A stretch of 64,000 nt of DNA from Halictus rubicundus. Its lineage: Eukaryota > Arthropoda > Insecta > Hymenoptera > Halictidae. This document shows positions 1 through 10,669 of this stretch, in pieces. Positions within the stretch are counted from its first letter, which is position 1, and each line of letters opens with the position of its first letter. The notes beneath the pieces were generated by a model. The model was not told where the DNA came from, ran no database searches, and saw only the letters and a program-made list of their open reading frames with translations. Location of the stretch: the NCBI RefSeq assembly GCF_050948215.1, contig NC_135165.1, positions 1,166,501 to 1,230,500 on the forward strand, in the 5' to 3' direction. A program made the translations under genes and the position numbers.

Positions 1-741
1 TCGACGGCTCCAGTAATTCCACGTTGTGCAGAAACTGGAGAAGAGAAAAAGAAAAGAAAAGAACTCCTCTCTCGGTATAAAAACTCGGAGACACGCCACA
101 ACGGAGAGAAGTCGTACGGTACCCGAATATACCGGCGAAGCTTGAAATGATCGCAGTAGGAGTTGAGGAAGTCCAGTATTTGCGTGCGGGTCAAGTAACT
201 TTCGGGGACGTCGGGGGTCGGGTAATCCGGGTATCCCATCACTTCCTTCGGTAGATTCGTTCTGTGCAGCGCAAACGATTTCGCCGGTTAATAGTCAGGC
301 AAAGAAGAGTTTCCCGTTCACCTTCGATCGGTTCGTAAAAAATCTCATTTCCTGCTGTATTTCCGTTCCCGAAGCCCCGCGGAAGACGATACATATCCGG
401 CGCGGACTTGTTGTCCCTTTGCGCGTGCAACCTTTCTCGTATCGAGATCGTTAATTGTTCAATTTTTGCGGTAACTTCCCAGAAAAACGGTAAACTAATT
501 TCGAAAATTCGAACGAACGACCAGAGTCGAAAATCATTTCGATTCACCTCAAGTTGTTGTACATGCTGGTGTGTATCGGCAAGCCGTACTTGTCCAGGCC
601 TGTTTCGTCCCTGTAGACCCACGTTCCTCCGACCTGTTCCGTTTTCTCGTAACAAACCACCTCGCAGTCGAACGTACCGGAAGTGCAATGTCGCAGAGCC
701 GCCAGACCAGCGGATCCAGCACCGATCACCGCGATCTTCAT
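1..741 (-). CDS. Flavin-containing monooxygenase, 5' part (partial at window edge)
   Basis: FAD- and NADPH-dependent oxygenase of soft nucleophiles (N and S), normally bound to the endoplasmic reticulum. Three exons are visible, read right to left: 741-548, 261-123 and 34-1 (continuing off the window). The first exon opens with MKIAVIGAGSAGLAALR, a Rossmann GxGxxG FAD-binding motif at residues 7-12, followed by the family segment EQVGGTWVYRDETG. Exon 2 gives TNLPKEVMGYPDYP, the usual FMO block after the conserved NNLR. Exon 3 starts FLHNVELLEP. Introns are 286 and 88 bases, and both junctions keep phase. The NADPH-binding and FMO signature regions lie outside the window, so the exact FMO subgroup cannot be told. 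A decayed copy lies about 1.4 kb further right. Confidence 0.93.
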
Positions 742-2084
742 GTTCGCTTACGGTTCGACGAAACCTGTTGGTTCGGGAACAAAGAGGATTATCCTTCCTT
801 TCGCCGTTCTAATCGCCTACTCGGGTCTTACGCACGAGGCAATTATCTACTTAAAAACGACAAATCACGCTCATTCGTCGCGTTATCACATTATCACATT
901 CGGAGACGGAATCGTGAAAATAAACTCGAGTAGAGGAGACAAGGCCCCAGATACTATTCCCCTAATTTACTGCGAAAACATATAGTTACACGCGTTCAGG
1001 TTCCGAGTGGGAAAGGTGCAACGATCGAAAGTCTCGAACGTTTCCTCTTTTTTTTTTCTTTTTTCCCCCTGCGACGCACTTTCCTTGTTGCTTAACTATC
1101 CTGATGGCGAATACCAATCGCTTTCGCTCTGTTATCGAGGCGGGTATATATCTCTTTTTTAAAAAATAAGAATAGTTAATGCAGGCACGGTAATTGTGTC
1201 CTTTATCACAAATGTACTTGCAAGTTGAACGAAGTCGATCGGAACGTCCGTTTTTATTTTATTTTTTTTTTTTTAATAAATTGCCTTGATTTTGCCTTTT
1301 GTCTTGGTAGCTGAGGTGTAGGTGTTAATGAACGAGGAAGCGTGGAGAATGACAGTTAACAAGGATTGTATGCTACTCACGAGAAATATGAGGGGAACGC
1401 GTGCGAAAACGTCCGTGGTCGATGTATCACAGTCGGAGAAGAAATACCGAATGACCGATCGTGAAATAATCAGTGTGCGTGAAAAGTCGAAGTGTATCGT
1501 TCGAAAGGAGGCTGTTACTGATAACAAGGCCGACGTGTATGCTGTCTGTTTACGATACACAGATATGGAAAGTCTACACGGACTTGTTTCAGGAAGCAGC
1601 GGCAATGAACGACCTCCCGCCGTCTTTGGAGGCTGAGTAAACCACCGACTGGTTAATGAATTTTTAATTGCTGCCAGAAAACCTTGTCGATGCTAATTTT
1701 AGGCAACCGACGATTATGATATAATCGTCCGGATATCTTCATGGAATAGTCGTAACGTTCACACGGGATCAGCGCAGCTGGAGGCAATACATATGTTTCG
1801 TTTAAATCTCGGCCTTTAATGTTGCACGGGATTTGAAAAATTTTCTACGGCTTGTGACGATAGAAAATGTTTGTAGAAGAGAATGATAATAAATGATAAC
1901 AGCGGCTGTCGCGGTTTTGTCCGCAGAAGCTTGGGAAGTTTCATAATAATAGCCGTAAAATTGTCTTCTATTAAAATTTTTCGTCTATTCTCTAACTTTG
2001 GTTCCTTTGTTTATTTTTATATTGTGTAGAAACTGCGGAATAGTTTATTTACACGGTACAGGGTGGATGATCTTGAAAAGCAAA
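742..2084. other. Stretch without a supported gene
   Basis: It lies between the FMO gene and its decayed copy. Overlapping open frames on both strands around 1273-1636 have no recognisable motif and no splice support, so I do not call them. Further relic exons of the decayed FMO copy may be present but could not be aligned by eye. Short poly-T and poly-A runs occur at about 1050, 1150 and 1260. Confidence 0.5.
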
Positions 2085-2410
2085 TGCGAGGGTACCGGTT
2101 GGAATGGCAGAGTTCAGAAAGTTCAGTAGTAGCATCCGTCGAGTAACTCTGTAATGAGACAAACGAGACGCCCTATCACTTGCATCGGTTAATCTATTCT
2201 ATAAACAATTCCGTCGGCTATAAATAGAGGAAAGCACAGTTGACTCAACTTCACGCTTGTTTACAGAAAACTTCGCCTCAAACTTTTATGTATGTCAGCG
2301 TGTATAGTTAAACCATATTGATCCACTCGAGCCTCTACCCTGTAAACCCATGTACCCCCTACGTAGCTCGTGTTCTCGCAACAGATCACATTGTCATAAA
2401 TATCCAACGC
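2085..2410 (-). pseudogene. Decayed flavin-containing monooxygenase copy (exon 1 and exon 2 relics)
   Basis: Bases 2410-2277 translate to a frame containing YVGGTWVYR, then VDQYGLTIH, which aligns with the functional exon 1 at 548-741 (QVGGTWVYR, then LDKYGLPIH). The start codon and FAD-binding GxGxxG part are missing, and an in-frame stop lies just upstream. At the position of the exon 1 donor the sequence is GC instead of GT. Bases about 2200-2085 match exon 2 at nucleotide level (ACCGATGCAAGTGATAGGG against ACCGAAGGAAGTGATGGG), with a one-base insertion that breaks the frame. A spacer of about 76 bases separates the two relics, as an intron would. Order and strand match the intact gene, so a tandem duplication followed by decay is the simplest explanation. 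A rapidly diverged functional gene is very unlikely given the stop and frameshift. Confidence 0.8.
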
Positions 2411-3095
2411 TTACGGCCAACAAAAGCAACCTTATAATTTTCCGTTTTTTCGCTGTTAGGTCGCAAACTAAGAGGCTAAGTTCTTTTAATCATTTCTTTT
2501 TATGAAGAGAACGATGGAATTTTACTTGATAATCGAAACCGTGAAAATTAAAGTACAACCAACAAAGATCAGTATGAAAAAGAAATATATTTTTTTAATT
2601 GTTAACAAAATTCTTTACACTCTTACAACATTTGTGTTTTGGGCCAGTGTGTCTAAAATATAGTTCATATATCTTTAGTCACTACCCATAAATGTAAGTG
2701 ATCGAGAATTGGTCCTTGGTATAAATATAATCTTAAGAAATAGCGACAAATTAGTCTGATTTAATCTTATGTAATTAATGTAAACGCCCAGTGATCCCTT
2801 TATCTCACAATGTTGCACTATCTCACGTGGGACTGAGCCTATCAAAGAAATGTTACTTTTATACCAAATTACATTTGTAAAAACATCTTTTGATACACTC
2901 AATCCCTGATAAAATATGCCAACATTCTAAGCTGAAGGAATTCTATGCATTTATGTGTGTTCCATAATCTGTATTGAACAAAAATAGTGTTCAAGATTAG
3001 TTCTTATCAGACATGTGAAACTTCATTGTGTATGTGCAATTTAGGGAGATGAACGGAAGAGTATTCTATTTTTTAAACAGAAGAATCATTTCTAA
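2411..3095. other. AT-rich spacer, probable 3' flank of the exonuclease gene
   Basis: No gene is supported. It separates the FMO relic from the stop codon of the REXO4-like gene on the minus strand. The 3' UTR of that gene must fall in the right part of this stretch. I see no repeat or structured element. Confidence 0.5.
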
Positions 3096-4721
3096 CTATC
3101 GTCTGGAATAGAACTCGGACTCCCATTTATTCTTATATAGTAAATACAGTTGCATTGCAGCTCGCGCATCCTCCACCGAGCTGTGTTCTCCAGTTTGTAT
3201 TTCTCTACCTAACAGTTCAAAGGCGAGTTTCTTTAAGCTAGGTGTTTTTCCATCGGATAATTGTTTGAAGATTTTGAACTTGGAAGTGTCCCTCAAATGT
3301 CTTCTTGGATGGGACAGATACAACACATCTAGATCATATTTCAAAGCGTGTCCGATTAGAATACGTCCTCTTAAAATCTCTGCTACTTCTTTCTGAATAA
3401 TCTGAAACTCTTCGCCATTCTGAAGATTGTGTGGGCGGATACCGCTCACTTTTGTTCTGTAGTCTTTAACAGGTTCTCTGGGCTTAACATATTTGTCATA
3501 AATGCAATAGTTATGACTATTTACAATTGAGACTCTAGCCAGCATACTCTCTGTGCCATCTCCGATGCCTACCATCTCACAATCCATTGCTACAAGCTTT
3601 GTCAGTTTCTTTTTCAGTTTCTTCATCTCTTCCGTCTCTCCAATCAATTGTAGCGTAGTATCCAGCTTCGGTTTGAACGTATATATTTTCTTGGGCTTTC
3701 GACAGCAGGAAATCGACTTTTTCTCAACATTTTCTTTGCCGGAAGTGTCTATCTCCGGGGGCGACGAGTTGGCAGCTATATTTTTAAATAACTCCCAATT
3801 GCGACCCGGAGCACTCCGTTCCGTATGCGGTGTGATACAAGAAGAATTTTTTTTATTTTTTTCGTCCATTGTTCGTTTGGTCGCTAGTTTTTTCGACCGA
3901 CAATCCTTCTCCTTGTTCTCGTCGTGCCTAAAATTGAAAATACCCGTGAAAAGAAACGATTAACGTCAACATCTTACGGACCGTGTCGTAACCATTTCGT
4001 AAAGCTAACCTATTCATTTCTCACGTGTACATATACGAACAGAAATCTTTCAAACGAACGTCCGATTTTTATCAAATCTGAAATATAAGCTCGATAAATG
4101 TTTACTTCAATTCTGATTAATTGAAGTTGGTTAGGTATATGCCAACATAAGCATGGCGACACAAACAGAAAGTATGTACTCTTAGAGTCCTCTGTGGCAC
4201 AAATTCGAAACTTTGATGTGAAATTCAAATTCTATCAGTTTTAATAATTAGATAATTTTTTTAGATAATTAGGATTTCTAACTGTAATCCTTCTGGCATT
4301 CGTTCATGATTGTACTCATAAACGAGATAAACAATGTACCGAATAAAAACATTTCAAATCCAAACATCCGAACATAATAATTTGCACACAAAGTGATGGA
4401 CGATGGAAGCGTGCACCACGCAACTTCCATTTCCACTCAGCTTTGACAATACCGTTTTCCAAAACAATCTTTGAATAAAATGTAAAATTGCGTAAATAAT
4501 TTTCGTATTAGCGTCGAAAAGCAATATTGTCACTTGAAAATATAGTACCGTGGAATCTACGACAAATTTATCTAGGGGTTATGTGAGTTGAAACGCAACG
4601 GTTTTAAGAAGTTCAATGAAATAACGCTTCTGTGTACAATTGAATAAGTGTTACGATCATTTTCTTACCTTATGAACAATACCATCGCAATTAAACATCC
4701 GAAAATGAAAAAAGCTATCAT
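3096..4721 (-). CDS. REXO4: REXO4-like DEDDh 3'-5' RNA exonuclease with a hydrophobic N-terminus
   Basis: Member of the RNase T/DEDD exonuclease superfamily, of the REXO4 / ISG20 / AEN group that trims RNA, in REXO4 linked to pre-rRNA processing. Exon 1 is 4721-4669 and exon 2 is 3927-3096, joined in phase to give 294 residues. The catalytic core starts at AMDCEMVGIG (first acidic pair near residue 133), continues through VSGIRPHNL and ILIGHALKYDLDVL, and ends at HSSVEDARAAM, which carries the DEDDh histidine and last aspartate. All catalytic residues are present. Exon 1 encodes a short hydrophobic stretch (MIAFFIFGCLIAMVLFIR), which looks like a signal anchor and is unusual for a nucleolar enzyme. 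If translation instead starts at the methionine at 3869 in exon 2, the protein has 257 residues and no such segment. The gene is divergent from the RhoGEF gene, 164 bases apart. Confidence 0.9.
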
Positions 4722-4885
4722 GGTACAGCTGTTATAGCGATGAGCAAATATATTCTACAGTTCATGTGTGCCAAAATAGAATCGGTGAATCGGTTCTCTC
4801 AGCGTCGTCAACGGTTGCCATCATTCGAATATGAATGATTGAGTCAGAATCGTTTGTTTATAAATGTTCCATAACATAAAGAGTC
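4722..4885. promoter_or_regulatory. Shared divergent promoter region of REXO4-like and RhoGEF genes
   Basis: Only 164 bases separate the two start codons, which face away from each other, so the two genes very probably share promoter sequence. No TATA box is obvious at a fixed distance from either start. Confidence 0.6.
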
Positions 4886-6831
4886 ATGGACGATGATAGC
4901 AACAATACAATCAAAGACAGTTTCCCGGAGCCACGGAAAAAATTCTGGCTGGTAAGTTTTTACGTACTGTCAACAATATTTAAACTAGGTTAACCTGTAC
5001 CGTTATTCTCGCCGGCATTTCACGTTCTCACTTTTCATCAGCTTTCTACGATATTCTGTATGAAACGTTCCACATTTCAAGTTTATTTTAAGTTAGAAAG
5101 TTGCTGTGATTTTTGTCTTGCTTCTATCCTCTGTTCGCTAATGTTGCAATTATGGTAATACATATGTATTAGCGATCCAGAAAACGTCCAAAAAGTGATG
5201 CCATCAGTATCAGTTCGATGGATATATCCATAGAATCCGACTTAGGAAAGAAGAAAAAGAGAAGAAGAATTACCGAAGTGGCAAGCAGTATTTTCTCCTC
5301 GTCTACCTTAAGCAATAAACAATCAAATATTCTTCATACGTCCTTCACGATACAACCGAGTGCAACAGATTTATCCTTTGTGGATAATGAACCTGAAACA
5401 GCAACGCTAAAAAGAAAGTAAGAAAAGAACATTGTTTTTAAATACCACTTACACTTAAAAATACTTCTTTTTATATTCCTACCAGAAATAAAAAGAATAT
5501 TGAGAACACTAATAGTCTGACACTTCGAAGTTGGGTACTGGATGTTTCAAAGATAAGCACTAAAGATAGGCAGAATTGTGCTCTAAGTAGAAAAGAGATA
5601 AAAAGACAAGAAGCAATTTATGAACTGTATTGCGGAGAAAATGTGCTCATTGGAGACCTATCTGTTCTCAAAGATTTTTACTATGAACCACTGTTACCTA
5701 CTGGTATTTTTAATTCCGAGGAATTGCTTACGCTTTTCGGAGGTGTGACAGACCTCATTAAAATACATACTAAACTGAGAGACGAACTGATTGAATTAAG
5801 AGATCAGTATGGGTGTACAGACACTATTGGTTCTACAATATTAAATTGGGTTAGTTGTTTTTACGGATGATACTATAATTAATCATTGAATGTATAGAAT
5901 CAGTAATTCTATAATTTTGTTTAGACTTCTACTTTAACAGAACCTTATCTGGAAAGATGCAGAACACAAATATGGGCCAAGCATTTATTGGATGAGAAAA
6001 GACTGACAAACAAACGTTTTCAATCTTTTCTGAAAAAACGTTTGGAGTCACCTCATTCTAATGATTTGTGGACATACATAGATGTAGCACGATCAAGGAT
6101 TGTTAAATACCCTTTACTGGTTAAAGAAATATTGAGACATACTCCAGCATCTCATTCGGATCAAACATCTTTAGAAGAGGCGTACAATATGTTATCCAAA
6201 TTATTAAACGATATCGATAGGATCATGGGTGAAGCAGAATGCAAGTTGGCTCAATCAAAGATTCATGTGAAATTAGAATATGATCCTTCCAAGTGTATTG
6301 AAAATGCAACAGAACTTATCACCGAGGGCCCACTTAAAGATGCGCGTGGCATGGTAAGAACAATTTAAACAAATTACCTTGCTTTATAAGAATCGAATAA
6401 ATTTTTCATTGTTTTCGTAGAAATTTCAGTGTTTCCTCTTTGACACGGGTCTTGCAATAGCTCGGAGGTCGAGACCTGTAAATAAAAGGTACAATTTATC
6501 TTCTCCCGTTGTGCTCAAAGAACAAATCTATACGAGTAGAAACGAGTCGCTTACAAATTGTCAAATCAAAATTGGTGATCACATATTCACAACCGAGGAC
6601 GAGCATGGAAAAAAACATTGGATTGATTCACTGAACAAAGTTTGCAAACTTAAAATCGATTTAGTAGAAAGCAATATTGATACTAATGAAAAAGAAAATC
6701 GGCAAACTTTAACTCCAGTGAAAAAAAATCAATCTGCCAGGTCTACATTAACTAAGATAAGTGAAAATAATTTTCTCACGTTAAAGAGAAACTTTTTGAG
6801 ACCAAAACGTGACAGTATTGGTTTTACTTAG
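4886..6831 (+). CDS. NET1: Rho guanine nucleotide exchange factor of the NET1/ARHGEF3 type
   Basis: A Dbl-family exchange factor that would load GTP onto Rho (RhoA/Rho1 in known relatives). Five exons, all in phase: 4886-4951, 5173-5417, 5486-5849, 5925-6353 and 6421-6831, giving 504 residues. The N-terminal 100 residues are basic and serine-rich, with nuclear-localisation-like runs (KKKKRRR), as in NET1. The DH domain begins around residue 140 at EIKRQEAIYELY. It has the family signatures RFQSFLKKRLESP and ARSRIVKYPLLVKEILRHTP, the last being the conserved helix that contacts the GTPase. The PH domain starts near residue 350 (GPLKDARGM then KFQCFLFDTG across a splice junction) and runs to about 440. 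A basic, polar tail follows. NET1 and ARHGEF3 cannot be separated here, since insects may carry one ancestral gene. Confidence 0.93.
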
Positions 6832-7372
6832 TATCATAAGTATCATAGATCTTCTGCTCATTCAGATTACTTTTTATACTCGTGTACTTCACTCAATTAC
6901 GAGTTTTTATCGGAGATACATTCCACTTTCGGAAAAATTTCAAGAATATGTATATTTATCATAACACATGGATAGTATGTACTATTGTTTTAAAGCACAG
7001 ATTATAATCAAATAATGGTTAATGTGCTAACGTGAAAGTAACGAATATAGAAATTGATATGCATGCTTGTAAAAGCATAAAGTAAAATGAATATGTACAA
7101 AAATATTTTTAAGTCTGCAAAAACGATTTATGTACTGTAATTATATCTAGTGTGCGATTATATAATAATTATTTCAAAGGCAGTCTATATATTGTATATA
7201 TCTATGTACACATGTATTTAACAACGAAATTGTTTTCTTCGAAATGTCTCACACTAGGGTACAAAAGTAAAAGTCGAAAAATTCGTATTAAATTTTATGA
7301 AAAACAATTTTATTTCCGTAATGTTGTCATCGAGTAACAGATCCCTTACTTTACAATATTTTTAAATACTTG
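6832..7372. other. Convergent 3' flanks of the RhoGEF and METTL3 genes
   Basis: Two stop codons face each other across 541 AT-rich bases. For METTL3, on the minus strand, a canonical AATAAA signal lies at 7314-7309, about 60 bases past its stop, implying a very short 3' UTR. No clear canonical signal was seen for the RhoGEF. No other gene is supported. Confidence 0.6.
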
Positions 7373-9273
7373 TTATGATTTCGTAGGTTTCATCGAGTTT
7401 CCATCTGGATAACGCTTTTTGAAAGCTTTTATCAGTTGTGGGTCGATCAAATGAACACCGTCCACTTGATTACCCAGCGTTATCCAATTAGGTTGAACAT
7501 TATGTGGTCGTCCGAATAATTCAATTTTTTTCGTCCCCGGGCTCATACGTTCAATAATTCCATAAATCTCATCAGGCTTGTGGCTGGTAGCTCGAACTTC
7601 GGCTACGATAACGTCGCTATCAAGTCCTCTATTAATTCTTGGATTTCCTTTCATTCCAACCAGACAGTGCTCTTTACCATGATTCAACCAGTGTCCTGTT
7701 CTGCCTGTTCTTATTATCCTTTGCAATTGATTCGTTTTTACCCAAATTATTTCGTCCACTCTTTCGTACCCCCATAACTGCAAACACTCTCTACCAAGTT
7801 CCATCGCTCTTCCTGTTACCCATAGAAATAGAAGACCCTCGTCTTGAAGGGCGGGTATACCTAGCTGCCTCATTTCGTCGTCCGACATAGTACCATATGG
7901 TAACTCCATGTGAATATCCCACGGCGGGTCAGCCATTATCACAGCAAATTTACCGAGCACGGTCATATCGAGGTAACGTAAATCACACTGTATCCATTGT
8001 GGCGGATAAAGGGTCAATTCGCTGTCTAGGGACCCACTGGTAGTTGGACAAGCAACGCTACCACCGTTTTTACTATCTAACGTTAAAACTTTGTTTACTG
8101 TCGTGCTGCTCGCGTTATCTGTATCGTTTGGTTCTTTCGGTTGAGTTGTTGGTCCATCTACTTCATAGTGAACGTACCTGGAAAATGTAGAATTGTAATA
8201 ACTTCGTTTAAACTAACAAAGGTTTTCGATTTCTATAAGTATTTAAGAAATGCATACTTGCATGTGTCCATGTGAAAACAGGTATTGAGGAAACTGCAGT
8301 CACCTAACGATTCATCTGTGTGACTTTGAATGATCTTTTTGAAGTGAAGCTTTTTGCATTTCTCTGCAAATCCTGGGCCACCGTTTAACTTAACGCAATC
8401 TACTCTTGTACCATGAGGACAGAATTCCATGACCTGAGCTCCTCCTTGGGATCGAAACCGTTCAGCTAATGATTTCTCCTTAGACGTTTGCTTTGATAAT
8501 AAATCTAAAATTTGCTCTCCAACCTTTTTGTTTTCCTTCTCCCTAATCGTGGGCATTGAAATCAGGGACATTATATCCTCTGTATTCTTTTTGTCCAGTT
8601 TCGATTGCTTTTCTGCAGGCCCGTAATCATTTAATTCGGACGCAGACGTTTCTGCACTCTCCGGATTCTCTGTATCATCGGATTGAGACTGATAAGACGA
8701 TTGGGATTCTGTCACGGATAACACTGTGTATCCAAAAACCTCGTTCTCTGTTACCTCTTTGATCCTGAGAGAGTATTTCGTTAATTTCGATGCTCTTGAA
8801 ATGAAAGTACAAGCTGATGCAGAAACTTACTAACTTAACAATATCTTGAGCTGCCAGTTTCTCCAAAATTTTATGGATATCTGTCGAGGACACATCTGCA
8901 TTTAGATTCTTACGAAGCTGGTCTATCAATTCGGCGGATGTAATAGGCAAATTGGGCAATGATTCGTGCAGAATGCACAAAACGTCTCTCTCGTATTCAC
9001 TGTGATCTGTTCGTTGTACATGTCCAGTCGAATCTACAAGAATACAATCCGAGGTAATACTACCAAATCCATAACAGCAAATGTGTTCAGTAGTATTAAA
9101 AAGATTATTTTACCATTGGTGTGTGATGATTCATTTGTCAAGGTGGATGATACTGGTGTAGCTGAAGTAAGAGTAAATAATTCATGTCTCTCGCGTTTCC
9201 TCTTCTGTAGTTTCTCTCTTAGGCTGTTCCTCTTGATTTTAATGGCTTGAATTTCCTCAAAGGCGTCTGACAT
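7373..9273 (-). CDS. METTL3: METTL3 (IME4), catalytic subunit of the mRNA N6-adenosine methyltransferase
   Basis: Transfers methyl from S-adenosylmethionine to adenosine in mRNA (m6A), acting in the nucleus with METTL14 and WTAP. Four exons: 9273-9114, 9033-8835, 8764-8258 and 8177-7373, giving about 556 residues. The start MSDAFEEIQAIK resembles the METTL3 N-terminus and its leader helix. Tandem CCCH zinc fingers lie in exon 3 (FCPHGTRVDC ... CKKLH, then CSFLNTCFHMDTCKY), at about residues 235-291. The methyltransferase domain has the catalytic motif ADPPWDI near residue 371, with downstream PYGTMSDDEM and the RTGRTGHWLNHGKEHCLVG region. DPPW, rather than the EPPL of METTL14, marks the active subunit. 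The exon 2/3 junction is ambiguous: a GTAAGT donor at 8830 with an acceptor ten bases further on also keeps phase and changes only a few residues. The gene is divergent from TSR2. Confidence 0.96.
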
Positions 9274-9642
9274 GTCTTGAAAACACGTTATAAACAGATA
9301 TTGTAAACAAATGTACATTAAAAAATTGCAAAATTTTAATTTAAAAAAATATTGTTAACCCGTAGCAGTGGTGTATGAGTCTTTCACTGTAGCGATCGAA
9401 TATTGATAGAAAAATTAAAGAAAAAGCTAGCAGAAAAATAATTGGACATTTTTTAGCAAGGAAAATAATATAATTTCACACCTTGCGACACCAATGAAAG
9501 TAATCTGTCTAAGATGCTTATAAATGCATACGTTTCCGCTGCAAACACACGCATACAATTCCGTAACGACTATGCAATTCAGACACTAACCTAACTATGC
9601 ATTAACGTTATACCTAGCTTTAGCTGAAAGAGCAAGAAACAC
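9274..9642. promoter_or_regulatory. Divergent promoter region of METTL3 and TSR2
   Basis: The start codons are 369 bases apart and point away from each other. The stretch is AT-rich with no obvious TATA box or repeat. In-frame sequence just upstream of the METTL3 start is probably 5' UTR. Confidence 0.55.
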
Positions 9643-10504
9643 ATGATTGAGTTGATGGCAGACGTTTCGTGCGCTGAGAAGTCAAGTGTTACAAGTTTTA
9701 CTGTTGTTATTAATGTTGACAATTGTGTTGAACAGTTTATGGTGAATGACAGAGAAATGTCAAACACAAAGGAATTCTTTCTTACCGTTACACAACGAAT
9801 TTTTAGTAATTGGACTGCGTTGAAGGTGAGACGGCGTGATTTTTTTGAGGTTATAAAAACAAAGTGTGTTACATCTTCTTATCTAATATTTTTTATTAGA
9901 TGGCAGTTGAACACGGAATGGGTACAAAAGAAGACGCGATAGACTTTTGCCCTTACATAACAGAAGTAATATATATGAATGGTTAGTTATTACAAATTCT
10001 TATTTTTATAGGTTAGCTTTCAAAAATCATAGTAAGGAAAAATTTGTTTTCCTGACTAAAATATTCCTTATGTTGACAATAAATTAGTCTATGAAGTATC
10101 GTTAATATTAATGTATAAGGCATGTTTTCTGAAATGATTCTTTGATTAATTTTCTCTCACTTTTTTTATTAGAGAACTTAAACAGCAGTGAAATTGCTAA
10201 TGAATTGGAAGATTATATGGACGAGCACTTTAATACTGAACTGCAAGATGACAGTGCTATGCAAGTTGCAGGGGAGCTTTTAAGGTTTTTCCATTACTGT
10301 TGTCAGAATAATGAAACTATGGCAGTGGCAGAGCTTGAAAAGTTACCACCGCTTCAATCGTGGCTTGTTAATGGTGAACCTGTGAGAAGGACACAAAATT
10401 CCTCTGTAATTGAAAGTGATAGTTCAGAAGATGAAGAAGAAGCATCTGAAGATATGCAGGTGGCAGATGGGTGGACAGAAGTCAGATCTAGACAGAAAAA
10501 ATAA
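9643..10504 (+). CDS. TSR2: TSR2-like pre-rRNA-processing protein / eS26 escortin
   Basis: In yeast and human cells TSR2 is a chaperone that carries ribosomal protein eS26 to the pre-40S particle and is needed for 20S pre-rRNA processing. Exons 9643-9825, 9900-9981 and 10173-10504 join in phase to 198 residues. The family block FSNWTALKMAVEHGMG spans the first junction. It is followed by an acidic helical region (ANELEDYMDEHFNTELQDD) and the segment QVAGELLRFFHYC. The C-terminus has the usual acidic run (SDSSEDEEEASEDMQ) followed by DGWTEVRSRQKK; the DGWT motif is typical of TSR2 tails. An alternative start four codons downstream (9655) is equally possible. It converges on the patched-domain gene, with 165 bases between stop codons. 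Confidence 0.93.
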
Positions 10505-10669
10505 TTGCTAGAAGATATGTAAAAGGGTATTCTTGTATTTGTTTTATATAAAAGAATATACAAACTACTGTCTTACAGTATGTACGCGTTGGTCTTGTAA
10601 ATGCAATTCATATACTAGGATCTCGTAATCAAAATACTTATCTATGCAGTCTTTAGACACTGTCAAATT

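Noticed and set aside
1273..1636. Overlapping open frames of about 105 codons on both strands
   Set aside because: No domain, no splice partner and no codon pattern favouring either strand; treated as chance.
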